64,000 bases of DNA, taken from contig JAQGEQ010000180.1 of assembly GCA_034620365.1 (NCBI GenBank), positions 62,001-126,000 of the forward strand, written 5' to 3'. The translations under genes and the position numbers were made by a program. Position 1 is the stretch's first letter, and every line of letters starts with the position of its first letter. A model generated the notes under the pieces. The model was given only the letters and a program-made list of their open reading frames with translations, searched no databases and had not been told where the DNA came from. The stretch is from Pegea sp. RAD2-039. Its lineage: Eukaryota > Chordata > Thaliacea > Salpida > Salpidae. Of the stretch, positions 1 through 10,796 are shown in pieces.

Positions 1-289
1 AAATATTTGATTAAATAACCTAACGTGATCAGCTACAATTTTTCCATAATAATAATTAGCAAAGACAAAACTAATAATGAATTTACAAACAGTTAGTTGA
101 AGAGCTTACCTCTAATCTTAAGATCGCTGGTTCTCAAACTTTTCATAATCAGTCTATAGGCTCTCTTGAAATACTTTTAGTAAAAATAAATTAGCATAAA
201 CCGGTCACGCACAGTGAAGCATCTATATGAGTAGTAGATACAAGTTTGTTTGAAAACGGTTGCTGATAATTTTATTAATAACTTTTCGA

Positions 290-500
290 TTTTCAAAATT
301 ATAAATACTAGTAAGTAAATACAAACAGCAATAGTTTGATACAAATGTGATAGTTTATAGCTATTAAACATCTAAGACTACGTTTTATAAACAAGCGTCA
401 ACCATTCTATCAAAGTCTCTAGGAGCAGAGTTGGTTTGTAAAGACAAGTTTTTCTGTAGTTGATGTAACTCAGCTTAAAGAAAATAAATTTGTTTGTTTT
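290..500. repeat. Segmental duplication, copy 1 (left block)
   Basis: This block matches about 55985-56185 in direct orientation, with scattered substitutions and small indels; the shared core includes aaacaagcgtcaaccattct. A second matching block follows at 1255-1345 (against about 56525-56595). The two blocks lie further apart here than in the other copy, because this copy also holds the LINE remnant at 925-1224. No gene is seen in 1-925. Confidence 0.75.
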
Positions 501-924
501 TATATTAAAGAGATCTTTTAGCTTTTTTCATTTATTTAAATATGATTTTGGAATTAAATGAATTGAATAAATGAATATGAATTAAATTGTAATAATTAAA
601 TAAATTTCTTTCAAGTGAACTTTGAATACTTTTGTTCGGATTGTAAATTTAACAGCTGAATTTGTTTAAGAAAATAACTTTTAAAAAACTAAAAAAAATA
701 CATTTTTCAGTTTTATTTGTTTTCAGATTGAAAATTGAAAGATAAGTTTAAACTAGAAATATTTAGTTATTTACAGTTTAATTAGTCGTGAAAAAAGGAT
801 TTTAAAAATTTATTGAAATTAATTTACTTCTGATCATTTATCAATACTTTATTTACTCTTACAAGACTTTTTACAGTTCTAATTACATTCTGAAACTTTA
901 GCATCAATAGAGATCGATAAATTA

Positions 925-1224
925 GAGCCAGCAGACCAGATAATATTACCAAAGGATTAAAACCAATAAAACGTGTTTACTAATAGACGTTGCAGTACCA
1001 AGCAATGCAAATGAAAGTTTCAAGGAATTTGAAAAATCCAAAAACAAAGTAATTAAGATCCGAAGATGGAAAGTGAATACTAAAATACTTCCAGTTGTAA
1101 TTGGTGCATTAGGAATAACATCAAAAGATTTTGAAAAGTTCACTAAAAATACTTTGAAAAAATCAAGGAGCTGAAATTCAAATTGGAAACAGCGCACATA
1201 CTACGTAAAAGATTTGATGCTTAA
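925..1224 (+). mobile_element. Non-LTR retrotransposon (LINE) C-terminal remnant
   Basis: Read on the plus strand this encodes the conserved tail found after the reverse transcriptase in many animal LINEs: a CLLIDVAVPSN motif near 970, then LPVVIGALG near 1090 and ETAHILRK near 1190. One frameshift before KELKFKLETAHILRK and another before CLLIDV show that it is dead. There is no RT catalytic core next to it. The related duplication at 56.0-56.6 kb lacks this insert. Family identity rests on recalled LINE consensus motifs. Confidence 0.7.
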
Positions 1225-1254
1225 TTAAATTTAAAACTTTTCTGACTTCTTTTT

Positions 1255-1345
1255 TACTTGTAACCTAATTTCATTGTTTGATATCACTCACAAAACTACG
1301 CATCTTAACCAAATCTTTACTGTTATCAAATATTTTCCATCTTTT
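1255..1345. repeat. Segmental duplication, copy 1 (right block)
   Basis: Nearly identical to 56525-56595, sharing tgatatcactcacaaaacta and the bases that follow with two or three differences. It is the right-hand continuation of the block at 290-500. From 1346 to 2054 I see only AT-rich DNA without a supportable gene. Confidence 0.75.
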
Positions 1346-2054
1346 CGCTGTTTTGATTATTAGTAAATGTTCGACTTTTCAATTTGACGTTAATTTTGAG
1401 TCTAATTTCGATAATATATAAATTTCAAGCAGAATTTGAATAATGTGATTATTCAACATTTCTTAGTTAAAAAAATAATGTAATAAAATATTTTGTTATT
1501 AAAATAATTTAAAAAATTAAACTGAATTATAAAATAAAGTAATAAAACTGAAAAGAAATTATTGAAGAATAAGTTAGAATGTTAAAATCTAAAAATCAAT
1601 TAAATAAGAACAAATTTTCAAGTTTAAAAGTTTTAAATTGATTGTAATCAGATACCAACCCTGAAAAACTATTGGTAATTGTAGCAGCATATCGAAGATT
1701 TAATATTTAAAGACATTAACTTTAAAAGACTCTTTTTTGGATCACATTTTTATTTTCAAAAATTTATTTTCGTCAAATGATAAAAACATGATAAAGAATT
1801 TATTTAAAAAATCAATATTTAGATCTAACTAGAACTTTTTAACATCTTCTTTATCTACAAAATAAGAATATAAGATTATTATAAATAGTAATGAAAATCG
1901 GTTTTAGAGGTTTTTAAAGTGCTCGTTGATAGTGATTAAGCGTGGCAGAAAGAAGAAACTTTAAAAAGGCAAAAAAGCTCAGATACTATTTACTCTAACA
2001 TATAATTAAGTTGTTAAGATAAATGCGCGAAAATATATTAGACAAAAAGATAAA

Positions 2055-2759
2055 TCATTTCTTTCTTCGTGGACGATTTCGGCCTTTTTTATTTTGGCGT
2101 CAATTAATTGCTGCGCTCTTCGCTTTAGATCAGCTCTTGTAGGAGATGCTGTGTCATCTTCATCACTATCTTCCTCATCTGAGGATATTCAACAATTATA
2201 AATTTGTCGGGGAATTTGTTCTGCAAACCTTCGAATGTATCAATTTTAGTTGTTGTTGGTAAAACAATTCTGGTGTTGTAGGAAGGAAGTTTTGTTTCAA
2301 TCGAACTTTGAAATTGAAAAAAAGTTTGAAAATGAAAGTTTTTCAAAAGTTAAATTCGAACCTCATTATCTCCATATGACGTAGAATTGAAGGTAGTTCA
2401 GTGCCGTCAAGATCTTCTAGAAGTTTCAATAACTTCTCTTCAGAAGAAGATAAAAGATTAAGGACACATGCGTAATATTTTCCTTTTTTAGCTCTTCAAG
2501 ATGCTTTTGTGTCTCTCCTTGAGAACGGAATCTCGTTACAACCTCCTGAAATAAAATTTGTGAGTTTTAATTCAACTCTCATGAAGTAAAACCTGAATCC
2601 CTGAGACTCCAGTCGCTTCCTTAATACACAAAAACGCTCCTTCTTAAGACGAAAACTTCTTCTCGTTATCTTCTTCAATCGACTCTTTCAGCTTGATCTT
2701 TCTTCTCTTCAGCGAGAGCTTTCAACTGATTCAGGGCAACTTCTCGCTCCCTGCGTTCT
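2055..2759 (-). pseudogene. ODAD3/CCDC151-like 3' exons, broken
   Basis: Three minus-strand exons can be joined: 2759-2593, 2545-2362 and 2305-2055, all with AG acceptors and GT donors. They read a coiled-coil stretch (VALNQLKALAEEKKDQAE), then CIKEATGVSGIQ continuing in phase into EVVTRFRSQGETQKHLEELK, then SSSEEKLLKLLEDLDG, KLPSYNTRIVLP, an acidic SDEEDSDEDD tract and a basic end (GRNRPRRKK). From memory this order resembles the C-terminal half of outer-dynein-arm docking protein CCDC151/ODAD3, which anchors dynein arms on ciliary doublets. Damage: a TAA before EGAFLCIKEATG, a frame change in the first exon, one near ENI/YACVLN, one before SDEED and one before the basic end. The N-terminal half is missing. 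Other ODA docking coiled coils are possible. Confidence 0.5.
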
Positions 2760-2828
2760 CTAAACACAAAAAGATTTATTTTACTTCAATTTACAAAAAT
2801 CAACTTTGAACAGCATAAACACAAAAAG

Positions 2829-3866
2829 CACCTTCAACCACCAAGCACAAGATTTGTTTGTAAGACAAGTTATTATTGACTTGGTGTTGTTGGTCGAGGA
2901 GTTTTTACAAGTCAAGGTGCTAGAAACAAATGAGTCTTCAGCACCTTCAACCACCAAACACAAGATTCGTTTGTAAGACAAGTTATTATTGACTTGATGT
3001 TGTTGGTCGAGGAGTTTTTACAAGTCAAGATGCTAGAAGCAAGTGAGTCTTCAGCACCTTCAACCACCAAGCACAAGATTTGTTTGTAAGACAATTTATT
3101 ATTGACTTGGTGTTGGTGGCCGAGGAGTTTTTAGAAATCGAGGTGCTAGAAGCAGGTGAGTCTTTAGCACCTTTAACCACTAAACACAAGATTTGTTTGT
3201 AAGACAAGTTATTACTGACTTAGTGTTGGTGGCCGAGGAGTTTTTACAAGTCAAGGTGCTAGAAGAAAGTGAGTCTTCAGCACCTTCAATCACCAAATAC
3301 AAGATTTGTTTGTAAGACAATTTATTATTGACTTGGTGTTGGTGGTCGAGGAGTTTTCACAAGTCAAGGTGCTAGAAGCAAGTGAGTTTTCAGCATCTTC
3401 AATCACCAAACACAAGATTTGTTTGTAAGACAAGTTATTATTAACTTGGTGTTGGTGGCCGAGGAGTTTTTACAAGTCAAGATGCTAGAAGCAAGTGAGT
3501 TTTCAGCACCTTCAACCACCAAACACAAGATTTGTTTGTAAGACAAGTTATTATTGACTTGGTGTTGGTGGCCGAGGAGTTTTTACAAATCAAGGTGCTA
3601 GAAGAAAGTGAGTCTTCAGCAGCTTCAATCACCAAATACAAGATTTGTTTGTAAGACAATTTATTATTGACTTGGTGTTGGTGGTCGAGGAGTTTTTACA
3701 AGTCAAGGTGCTAGAAGCAAGTGAGTTTTCAGCATCTTCAACCACCAAACACAAGATTTGTTTGTAAGACAATTTATTATTAACTTGATGTTGTTGGTAG
3801 AGGAGTTTGTACAAGTCAAAGTGCTAGAAGAAAGTGAGTCTTCAGCACCTTCAACCACTAAAATAC
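2829..3866. repeat. 113-bp tandem repeat array
   Basis: The motif caccttcaacc recurs at 2829, 2942, 3055, 3168, 3281, 3394, 3507, 3620, 3733 and 3846 with small variants. This gives nine full units plus a partial one, every spacing exactly 113 bp. Units differ by substitutions (for example ggtgttggtggccgagg against ggtgttgttggtcgagg) but not by indels. Open frames of about 60 codons on the minus strand are by-products of the repeat and shift register from unit to unit, since 113 is not a multiple of three. The array lies between the ODAD3-like fragment and DNAJC13 exons. Confidence 0.9.
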
Positions 3867-3935
3867 TTTGTTGACTAATAAATACAAATGTTATCAAGTT
3901 GAGATAGTTTTAATCAAATCGAAATATGTTTTCAC

Positions 3936-5350
3936 CTTAGAAAAAAGCTGTATATTCATATGATCATAAGTAGACAAGACTTTATTTGATGATGGGTGTA
4001 TTTGGCGAATAGATGCGGCTGCAACCTACAACAGAAATGTCTTTATCCAATTAAAACTGATAATAAATACCTCTAGAACAATCGGGACATGATTTTCACT
4101 CCAGTGATACTTTCGTGAATTAAATCTTTTTATTTTATGATAAGAATCTGAAGTGGTTTTACAATGCCTCTGTAATAAAAACGATGAGTTGAAATTTTAT
4201 GATGATAAAGCAAAAGCTGCAGGTTTAGAAGTTAATTATTAAATTCAATTGTGAGCTGGTTCAATTGCTTCAAAAGATTTCGAAAAGCTGTGTTTACAAA
4301 ATCGCTGTCAGCAAAGAGTAATATTTTTAGGTTCCACATTTGTACATTTAAGATGAATTTAGGATGAAAATGTACTTACTAGTGTCTCAGTGCTCACATT
4401 CTCCCTGTATTCACATGAAAATCTCATGGTTTCGTTCTTCTTACCAGTTTTACGCAAGGATATTATAAACTTATTATTTTTTGGTTTACTATCAGGTAAG
4501 ATGCCAGCAAAGTCAGTATAGGACCACTAAAAAAATGAAATTCAAAAAGTCATTAAAATGAACTCAAATTAAATAATATATTAAAGAAGGTTGATCTATT
4601 TATTACTTAATTTTTATTTGTTTAAATCCATTAACTAAATATTATTACAATAAATATAAATTACAATGTGAAAATTCAACTAAAACTACATTTAAAAAGT
4701 TATACATTCCAACATTTTAAAATAAATTAATCGAATTAAAAAGAATTTTTATAAAACTTCTTTTATAGTTGTATTTATACATTGATACTATATTTAAAAA
4801 GTTATGTAAATAGGTTTATATAAATCAAATAAACAAATAAATATCAGTAAACTGAAGGTACTTGGTTAGTTATTTCTTATGAGCTTGGGTTATATGTAGT
4901 AACAGATTTTGTTCCAACTGCAAATGACCTTTTATATCTAAAAACAAAATATATTTTAAAATCTGAAATTTATTTATTTACATTACATTAACACATGGCT
5001 GCAGATAACAAAACCAATTAGGTTTTAAGGTAATCACAGAACCATATGACTATAATGAAAGGTAAGAAGTACCATAGTTTAACATCAATAAGGTAAAAAA
5101 TAGGAACACTGCAGAGGCATGGATATATATTTAACAAATATTTACAAAAGTATTAACAAAATAACTATTTTTTATACATATAAATAGTCTATAAAATTAA
5201 AAATAATGATCTCTGTAATTATGATGTTAAGTTTTACATAAAGTCTTTTAAACTGATATAAACAAATAATTACTTTCCTCTCCATGAATGTTTGGTTGCA
5301 TAGTAACAAGCTATATCAACATTATCAGCAATAAATTGTGACTTAATCCA
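3936..5350 (-). pseudogene. DNAJC13/RME-8 N-terminal exons with premature stop
   Basis: Five minus-strand exons join in consistent phase: 5350-5274 (DIACYYATKHSWRGK), 4937-4862 (YKRSFAVGTKSVTTYNPSS, stop, EITNQ), 4526-4380 (WSYTDFAGILPDSK, then FSCEYRENVSTETL), 4169-4071 (RKYHWSENHVPIVLE) and 4025-3936 (QIHPSSNKVLSTYDHMNIQ). This is the N-terminal PH-like region of DNAJC13/RME-8, an endosomal J-domain protein acting with Hsc70 and retromer, whose human start reads ACFYTTKHSWRGKYKRVF. All splice borders are canonical. The second exon has TAA where the family has Leu. No ATG is seen before the first exon, and the J domain and the remaining roughly 2000 residues are absent; the 113-bp array and the ODAD3-like fragment follow instead. 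I call it a truncated pseudogene; an assembly or sequencing error at the TAA is the main alternative. Confidence 0.8.
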
Positions 5351-6930
5351 CTAACTTTCTTTTTGTCTTCAGTTTATCTAAATGCCCCAGACATATATAC
5401 ACTAAAAAATAAATAAATTAAAATGGTTATTGTAGAAATAAAACTTAAATAATAGTTTTTAGTTTTTTATGAATGGTTATAAGCAAATATATTTGGAATA
5501 TAAACAAGGCTTTGATCTAACAGTTTTAAAGCCATGAAATGATAAAACTAAATAATAAATAAAACAAAATTGGTCCAATAAAAATAAATAAATGAATTTG
5601 CAAACTTTTTCTAGACAATTATTATCAAAATATAATCTTATATCATTCTATATTCTAAAGTTAAAAGTATAGATTTTAATAAGGAAATAGAAAAATTAGT
5701 AAACATAAATGTTTATATAATTACTTTTAATATTTGAAATGCTAAAATTTTCAGTAAAAATATAAATTAAATTAAAAATGATCAAATTATCAATCATACA
5801 TTGATACAATAATACAATTAAAAAAATTCGTTTTGTATAAACTACAAAAAAACTCATATTTTTATAATTAGTCTTAAATATACACAATTGTTAAGTATAG
5901 AACAAATAAATAGAGATAAAATCACAAAAACAGTTTAAAATATAACTCATTAGACATAAATAATTTCCAAAAATCAATTTATTGAAGTGATAAACTACTT
6001 CAAAGTAGTTTTTGATTAAAGTTGTTGTTAAAAAATTTATATACAAATAATAAACTTGTAAATGAAAGAAAACTGTTTCTACAAAATAACAAAAACCAAA
6101 AAGTACAAAAAAAAGAAAATTAAGAAAATTTTCGATATTTATTTAAAACATTTAATTATATAACAAGTTAAATAAGCAAAAAATATTTAATAAATAAAAA
6201 TAAAATATTTCAATTAATTAAACTTACTTTAGACATCTTTAAAATTTAATAGTTAAGGCACAATGATTAAGTTAATAATTTATTTTGAAAACTTAAATGT
6301 TAAATTACTAAAAAATATTTCAAAATAGATTATTAGATAATTATTGCAAAAATATTTTTAATAATTTTATTTTAACTATTACAAACGATTTTTGATTAAG
6401 AATACTATTTAAAACAAAAAATAAATTTTATTTGACGAATTTTATTTCAAAAAAACTTTTAAAACAAATTTTATAATATTTGTTAGTAATTAAATGACGA
6501 AAAAAATGTCAACAAAATTTTAACTTGTTTATGATTTTCAAAATATTGTAGATTAATAAAACTCAAATTAAAATGGACGTTTTCATCTTTGGAAATATTT
6601 TGAAATAAGATTTGTTTTAATTACTTGTTTATTATTAACTGCTTATAGTTAATTTTGATTGAATTAAAAATTATACAATTCAACAAGTATAATCATAATA
6701 AAAATCCACGCTAGATTTAAAAAACTCATCAATAGTTTGAAAGAACATTTTTAGAATGTAATCCTAGTAATTTAACTTTATAGAAGCTATGATAGATCAA
6801 AACCAGTAATAAAAAAAAAACTTTTTGTAAATACATAAAAATTTAGTGATACTAATAAACACTTTTGGATATAATGAAAGTTTTAGCTTGCTAAAAGAAT
6901 ATTATAATTTCAAATTTTATTACTCTTAGA
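5351..6930. other. AT-rich stretch, no gene seen
   Basis: Very AT-rich sequence rich in homopolymer runs. The longest open frames are short, of biased composition and without splice-site support. I see no RNA gene or mobile-element motif. Confidence 0.6.
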
Positions 6931-7308
6931 ATGGTTTGTATTGCCCGTACTTTTATTGTCATCTATGATAACATAGAAGTTAGTGATTACATTATAAAAA
7001 GATTGAAGCATGATAGGCACCAAAATGGTTTCGTTGCTAAAAATAAAGTTGAAAAAGGAATGAATTTAAAAGAAATTGAAAGAAGTTTTAAAATGGTAGA
7101 AAATTCCATTACAAAACAAATTAAGGTAGACGCAGAAGTCAATTAACAGTTGTTTGAAATAAAGAAATCATGCGAAGAAGATGAAAAAGTGGAAGGAAAA
7201 GACAAGAAAGAAGAACTAATTGAAACATGGAGTACTGAAATTTAAGATTTTAAAGAAATTGTGGAAGACAACGATGATAAAAATTTTAAAAATAACCTAA
7301 ATTATGAA
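6931..7308 (+). pseudogene. Unrecognised frame with two internal TAA codons
   Basis: A single frame starting at an ATG runs to 7308 and is interrupted only by TAA at 7144-7146 and by a second TAA before DFKEIVEDNDDKN. The translated parts (IIKRLKHDRHQNGF, then QLFEIKKSCEEDEKVEG and KKEELIETWSTEI) are charged and helix-like and keep the same frame across both stops, which suggests a gene that lost function by point mutation. I do not recognise the family. It could also be a chance purine-rich frame. Confidence 0.35.
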
Positions 7309-7979
7309 TAAACAAATGAAACATGTTAAATGAACAAATTAATTAATTAACTTTAGAGCACTTTAAAGAAATTTTCTGTATCTAAAATACCAAAAACATT
7401 CTTTTAAGTAATTATATTAAAAATATAAAATTGGGTTTTTATGTAATTGGTTCATTATTTTATTATTATTGGTTCATTTAACGGCAAATATTTATTTTTC
7501 AGCAAGTTTTTATCAATGTCTTTAATTGAAAAAATTGTAAAGAAATTAATATTTAAAAACTATTTTGAATATTTGTTGAAAAAGAATTTATTTTGACGAT
7601 TTCTTTCAAGATTTTCAAAAGTATTAAATTGCATTAGTAGGAACCTTCGATCATTATTAATCTATGAATATCAATGTCTTTAATTGAAAAAATCTAAAAT
7701 TGCACGACAAAATAGTTAATAATTTCAAAAGTTTATTTCCTTAACTTTTGAAGTTTTTAACCGAAAATAAATTACCTATTATAGTTATAATTATTATGTA
7801 TACTTATATATGATAGAAATAGAAACATTCTTAAATTGAATCAAAGTAAAAACTTATCTCTGGCATGTTTTATTTTAAAAACCTTTAATAAATTGTATGA
7901 ACTGAACATCGACTTTTAAATTAGTAGAAGGAATTTCCCGAAACTTATGTTTTATTTAATAAAAATCGAATATTTTTAA

Positions 7980-8775
7980 AACACATTTTATAAACTCTTT
8001 TAATATTTTTCTTTGAAAATTGATATTAATAGCATTTGCTTTAACCTTTCACAGATGAATGGGAATCTTTCGTGCACAAAATCAATTGTTAATATGAACA
8101 TTTTTGGTTACAGTCGAAGTTTTGTTCTTCATTGTTTTATAAAGATTAAAATCTCATTTTCTCACAGACTAAAATACCCAATTTACTATATTCTTTATTT
8201 ATTATATTTAGTTTGATGTCTGAGTCACTCGCGTTGTTCAAGCAGAAGTTGAACTGTTATAATATTACCAACATTGCCATTTTTAAACTGAGAATTTTTC
8301 CTTTTTTTAATATTATTATAATTCTAATTTAAAACAGATTTTATAAACTCTTTTTAATGTTTTTTTTCGAAGTTTGATATTAATAGCATTAGATTTAACC
8401 TTTCACAGATGAATAGGAATCATTCGTGCACAAAATCGATTGTTAAAATAGTTCGATTTAGTACAGAGATATCAGACTTCTAAGGTTACTTATTGATCGA
8501 TGATAGCAAGTTTACAAGCAATGCTACTCGTGTAAATTACTTTTTTTATAAAGTGGTTTTTGGTACCAACATGTAAAAAGCCAATTAAAATTAATTGATT
8601 GAATAATTATTAATAAATAATCAACATTATTGAATAAATAGTGAAATTTTGCATCATTGTTATTCATCGCGAAATTCTGGTTGCAATCGAAGTTTTTGTT
8701 CCTCATCCTTTTCATAATGATTAAAGTCTCATTTCTTCACACAATAAGATATACAATTTAATATATTTTTTACAT
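7980..8775. repeat. Diverged direct duplication
   Basis: Bases around 7985-8095 recur at 8335-8445 (shared core aacctttcacagatgaat, then cgtgcacaaaatc). Bases around 8110-8195 recur at about 8690-8770 (shared tcgaagttttgttc-type text). Order is kept, so this is one tandem duplication of about 220 bp whose second copy was split by insertion of about 240 bp. No gene is seen in 7309-9305. Confidence 0.65.
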
Positions 8776-9305
8776 ACTTGATAAAAGTAAAATTCAAATA
8801 TAGAATTTCATTTGTAGAATTTAGAATAACATTTTAACAATAAAAATTCAACACTTTATGTTATTCAAAATAACTATACAGAAACTGTGTTTATTGGGAA
8901 AGCAAAAAAGTGTAGAATGGAATATTTAATTACTTGAAATATTTCAAGCATGAAACTTCCAGGAGTATTTAATAGTCTTTTTAAGATTGATCATAACCAT
9001 TAAAAACGTTTTTATCATCTTACATGAAATAAGATATAACAAAACAAATTCTATTTTTGGTTCTATTTTACCTTTATTAAGAAAATCTTTTTTTTACTAT
9101 TACAAAGTAGAATAATAAAAAAGAAAAAAGATAATTTCACTATTAAAAGTAAGCATAGTCTAATCATTGTTGTAAAAAGAAAGTAGCTAAAAGTACTTCA
9201 ATTTCTTTCGATTTTAGATAGTCTTATTGGTGGGACTTGATTTTAAACTTTATTTTCAAAGACTTCAGCTTAAACATTTAAAAGATTTTGCAGGATTTAA
9301 TAGAA

Positions 9306-10796
9306 ATGAAGTCTATTGTATTAGCTTTAGTAACAGTTTTGATTTATGCTGTGAATACTGCAGGTGAAATTATTCGAATAATTTATTGTTAATAATGTTT
9401 GAAAATTTATTTCTTCTTTACAATAAACGCAAAGTAGTATGCTTGAAAAGAGAACCTCTTACTAACATATATTCTCATAGAAAATATAATAATACTGATA
9501 ATAGAAGTCTTTTTAATATTTATTAATATACATTCTGAATATTTAATAACGACTTCAAAGTAAATATTTCTTAATTTAGATGGAATCAAATGTGTAGTGT
9601 ATCGTGGTTTTATAGAAGATAAGACAGAAAAATTAGTTCTATTTGAAAGTGATGAAGCTGACTGTCCTGAATCCACATCTTGCTACTTTACAATATATAG
9701 ATTTCTTTCTGGTAAGAACAAACAATATAGTCTCAAAAATTTTAAAATAAACAAACTTTAACTCTAAATCTACTATTTGATAACTTTTAAAAAAGCGTTT
9801 TTAAAACTTACTATTTATTTCTAGAACTTAGTTTAGTTAGTAGAAGTTTGCTGATCAAAATTAATTTTTTTATCTCAATTGCAGCAACATACACAGCCTA
9901 TGTAGCAAACTGTGTCAAGATAGACGATGATTTCAGCGATCCGTCCTTTTGTGAAGCAGAAGACATAACAACTTGCTCACATAGCTCTTGTTCTGAAGAT
10001 CTTTGTAATAATATTTCAATATTTCAGCCAACAACAACTCAGTCACCAACAACTCAGCTACCAACAACTCAGCTACCAACAACTGAGCCAACAACTCAGC
10101 TACCAACAACTCAGTCACCAACAACTCAGCCACCAACAACTGTGGTTGAAACAACAGCTGAAACAACAACTTATACTTCACCATCTTCAAGTATTACCTT
10201 CAATCTAATTGTTTAAAGACAAGTTAATTTCATTCTAATCTGTTTTTAAGAATGTCCACCTCTTAGTAAAGATAGACCAGTTGACTTCAATTGTTCAAGA
10301 TTTTATGATGATTCATCTAAATGTGGACGTCGCCGAGCATGGTCTTGTGATTATTCTAGTTGGAGAGTTAATATGTTGGAAGTGTTTTTAAAAGAGTTTG
10401 TAGACAAAATGTAAATTTACAACTTTTTTTCAAAATTTTAACTTTTTTATTTTATATAACAAAATTTTTAGTCCTGAAGATAGTGATTTTAAACTTCCTA
10501 AATGTGATAATGATGATGGCATCAGTTGTGAATCATCAGAAAAATGTTGTTACATCTCTTACAGTGGATGTCAAATCTGTCATTGCATCGACCATGATTA
10601 CATTGGTAATTGATGAGTATTATTTTTTGAAATAGTTTCTACTTATTATCAATTGTTTACTAAAAGTGTATTAATGATTTTAGATCACACATATGTACAA
10701 AATATTTGGAAGCGAGATCAGCAATTATGGAGGAAGCTATATAAATTATACATCGAAGTTTATCCTGGAGAATCTGACTATTTTAATACTTGTTAA
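9306..10796 (+). CDS. Secreted Cys-rich protein, Ly6/uPAR-like segment and Thr/Pro stalk
   Basis: Six exons join in frame: 9306-9363, 9580-9711, 9885-10190, 10251-10410, 10472-10605 and 10684-10796, giving about 300 aa. All introns (216, 173, 60, 61 and 78 nt) are GT-AG. Exon 1 is a signal peptide (MKSIVLALVTVLIYAVNTA). Exons 2-3 carry eight cysteines, ending CSHSSCSEDLCNN, which resembles the closing C-x-x-D-x-C-N of three-finger Ly6/uPAR domains. A stalk of repeated PTTQ-type units, probably O-glycosylated, follows. Exons 4-6 add a second Cys-rich part (KCPPLSKDRP; CESSEKCCYISYSGCQICHC) and end FNTC. No transmembrane or GPI signal is evident, so I infer secretion. A shorter product ending at 10216 would arise if intron 3 were retained. 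The second half matches no family I know. Confidence 0.75.

Noticed and set aside
2781..3897. Several open frames of about 60 codons with Cys/Trp repeats.
   Set aside because: They are register-shifted readings of the 113-bp array, which is not a multiple of three and therefore cannot encode a repeated protein.
4160..4355. Plus-strand text resembling a LINE tail (DDKAKAAGLEV, SIASKDFEKL).
   Set aside because: It has several stops and only weak motif likeness, and part of it is the antisense of a well-supported DNAJC13 exon.
4862..7308. In-frame TAA codons in several conserved frames could mean that TAA is read as an amino acid.
   Set aside because: The PROPPIN gene, the Cys-rich gene and several family members end at TAA at the expected length, and the interrupted frames also carry other damage such as missing parts and frameshifts. 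Pseudogene decay explains them.
9933..10190. Minus-strand frame rich in LLVAELL repeats.
   Set aside because: It is the antisense of the Thr/Pro stalk of the Cys-rich gene.
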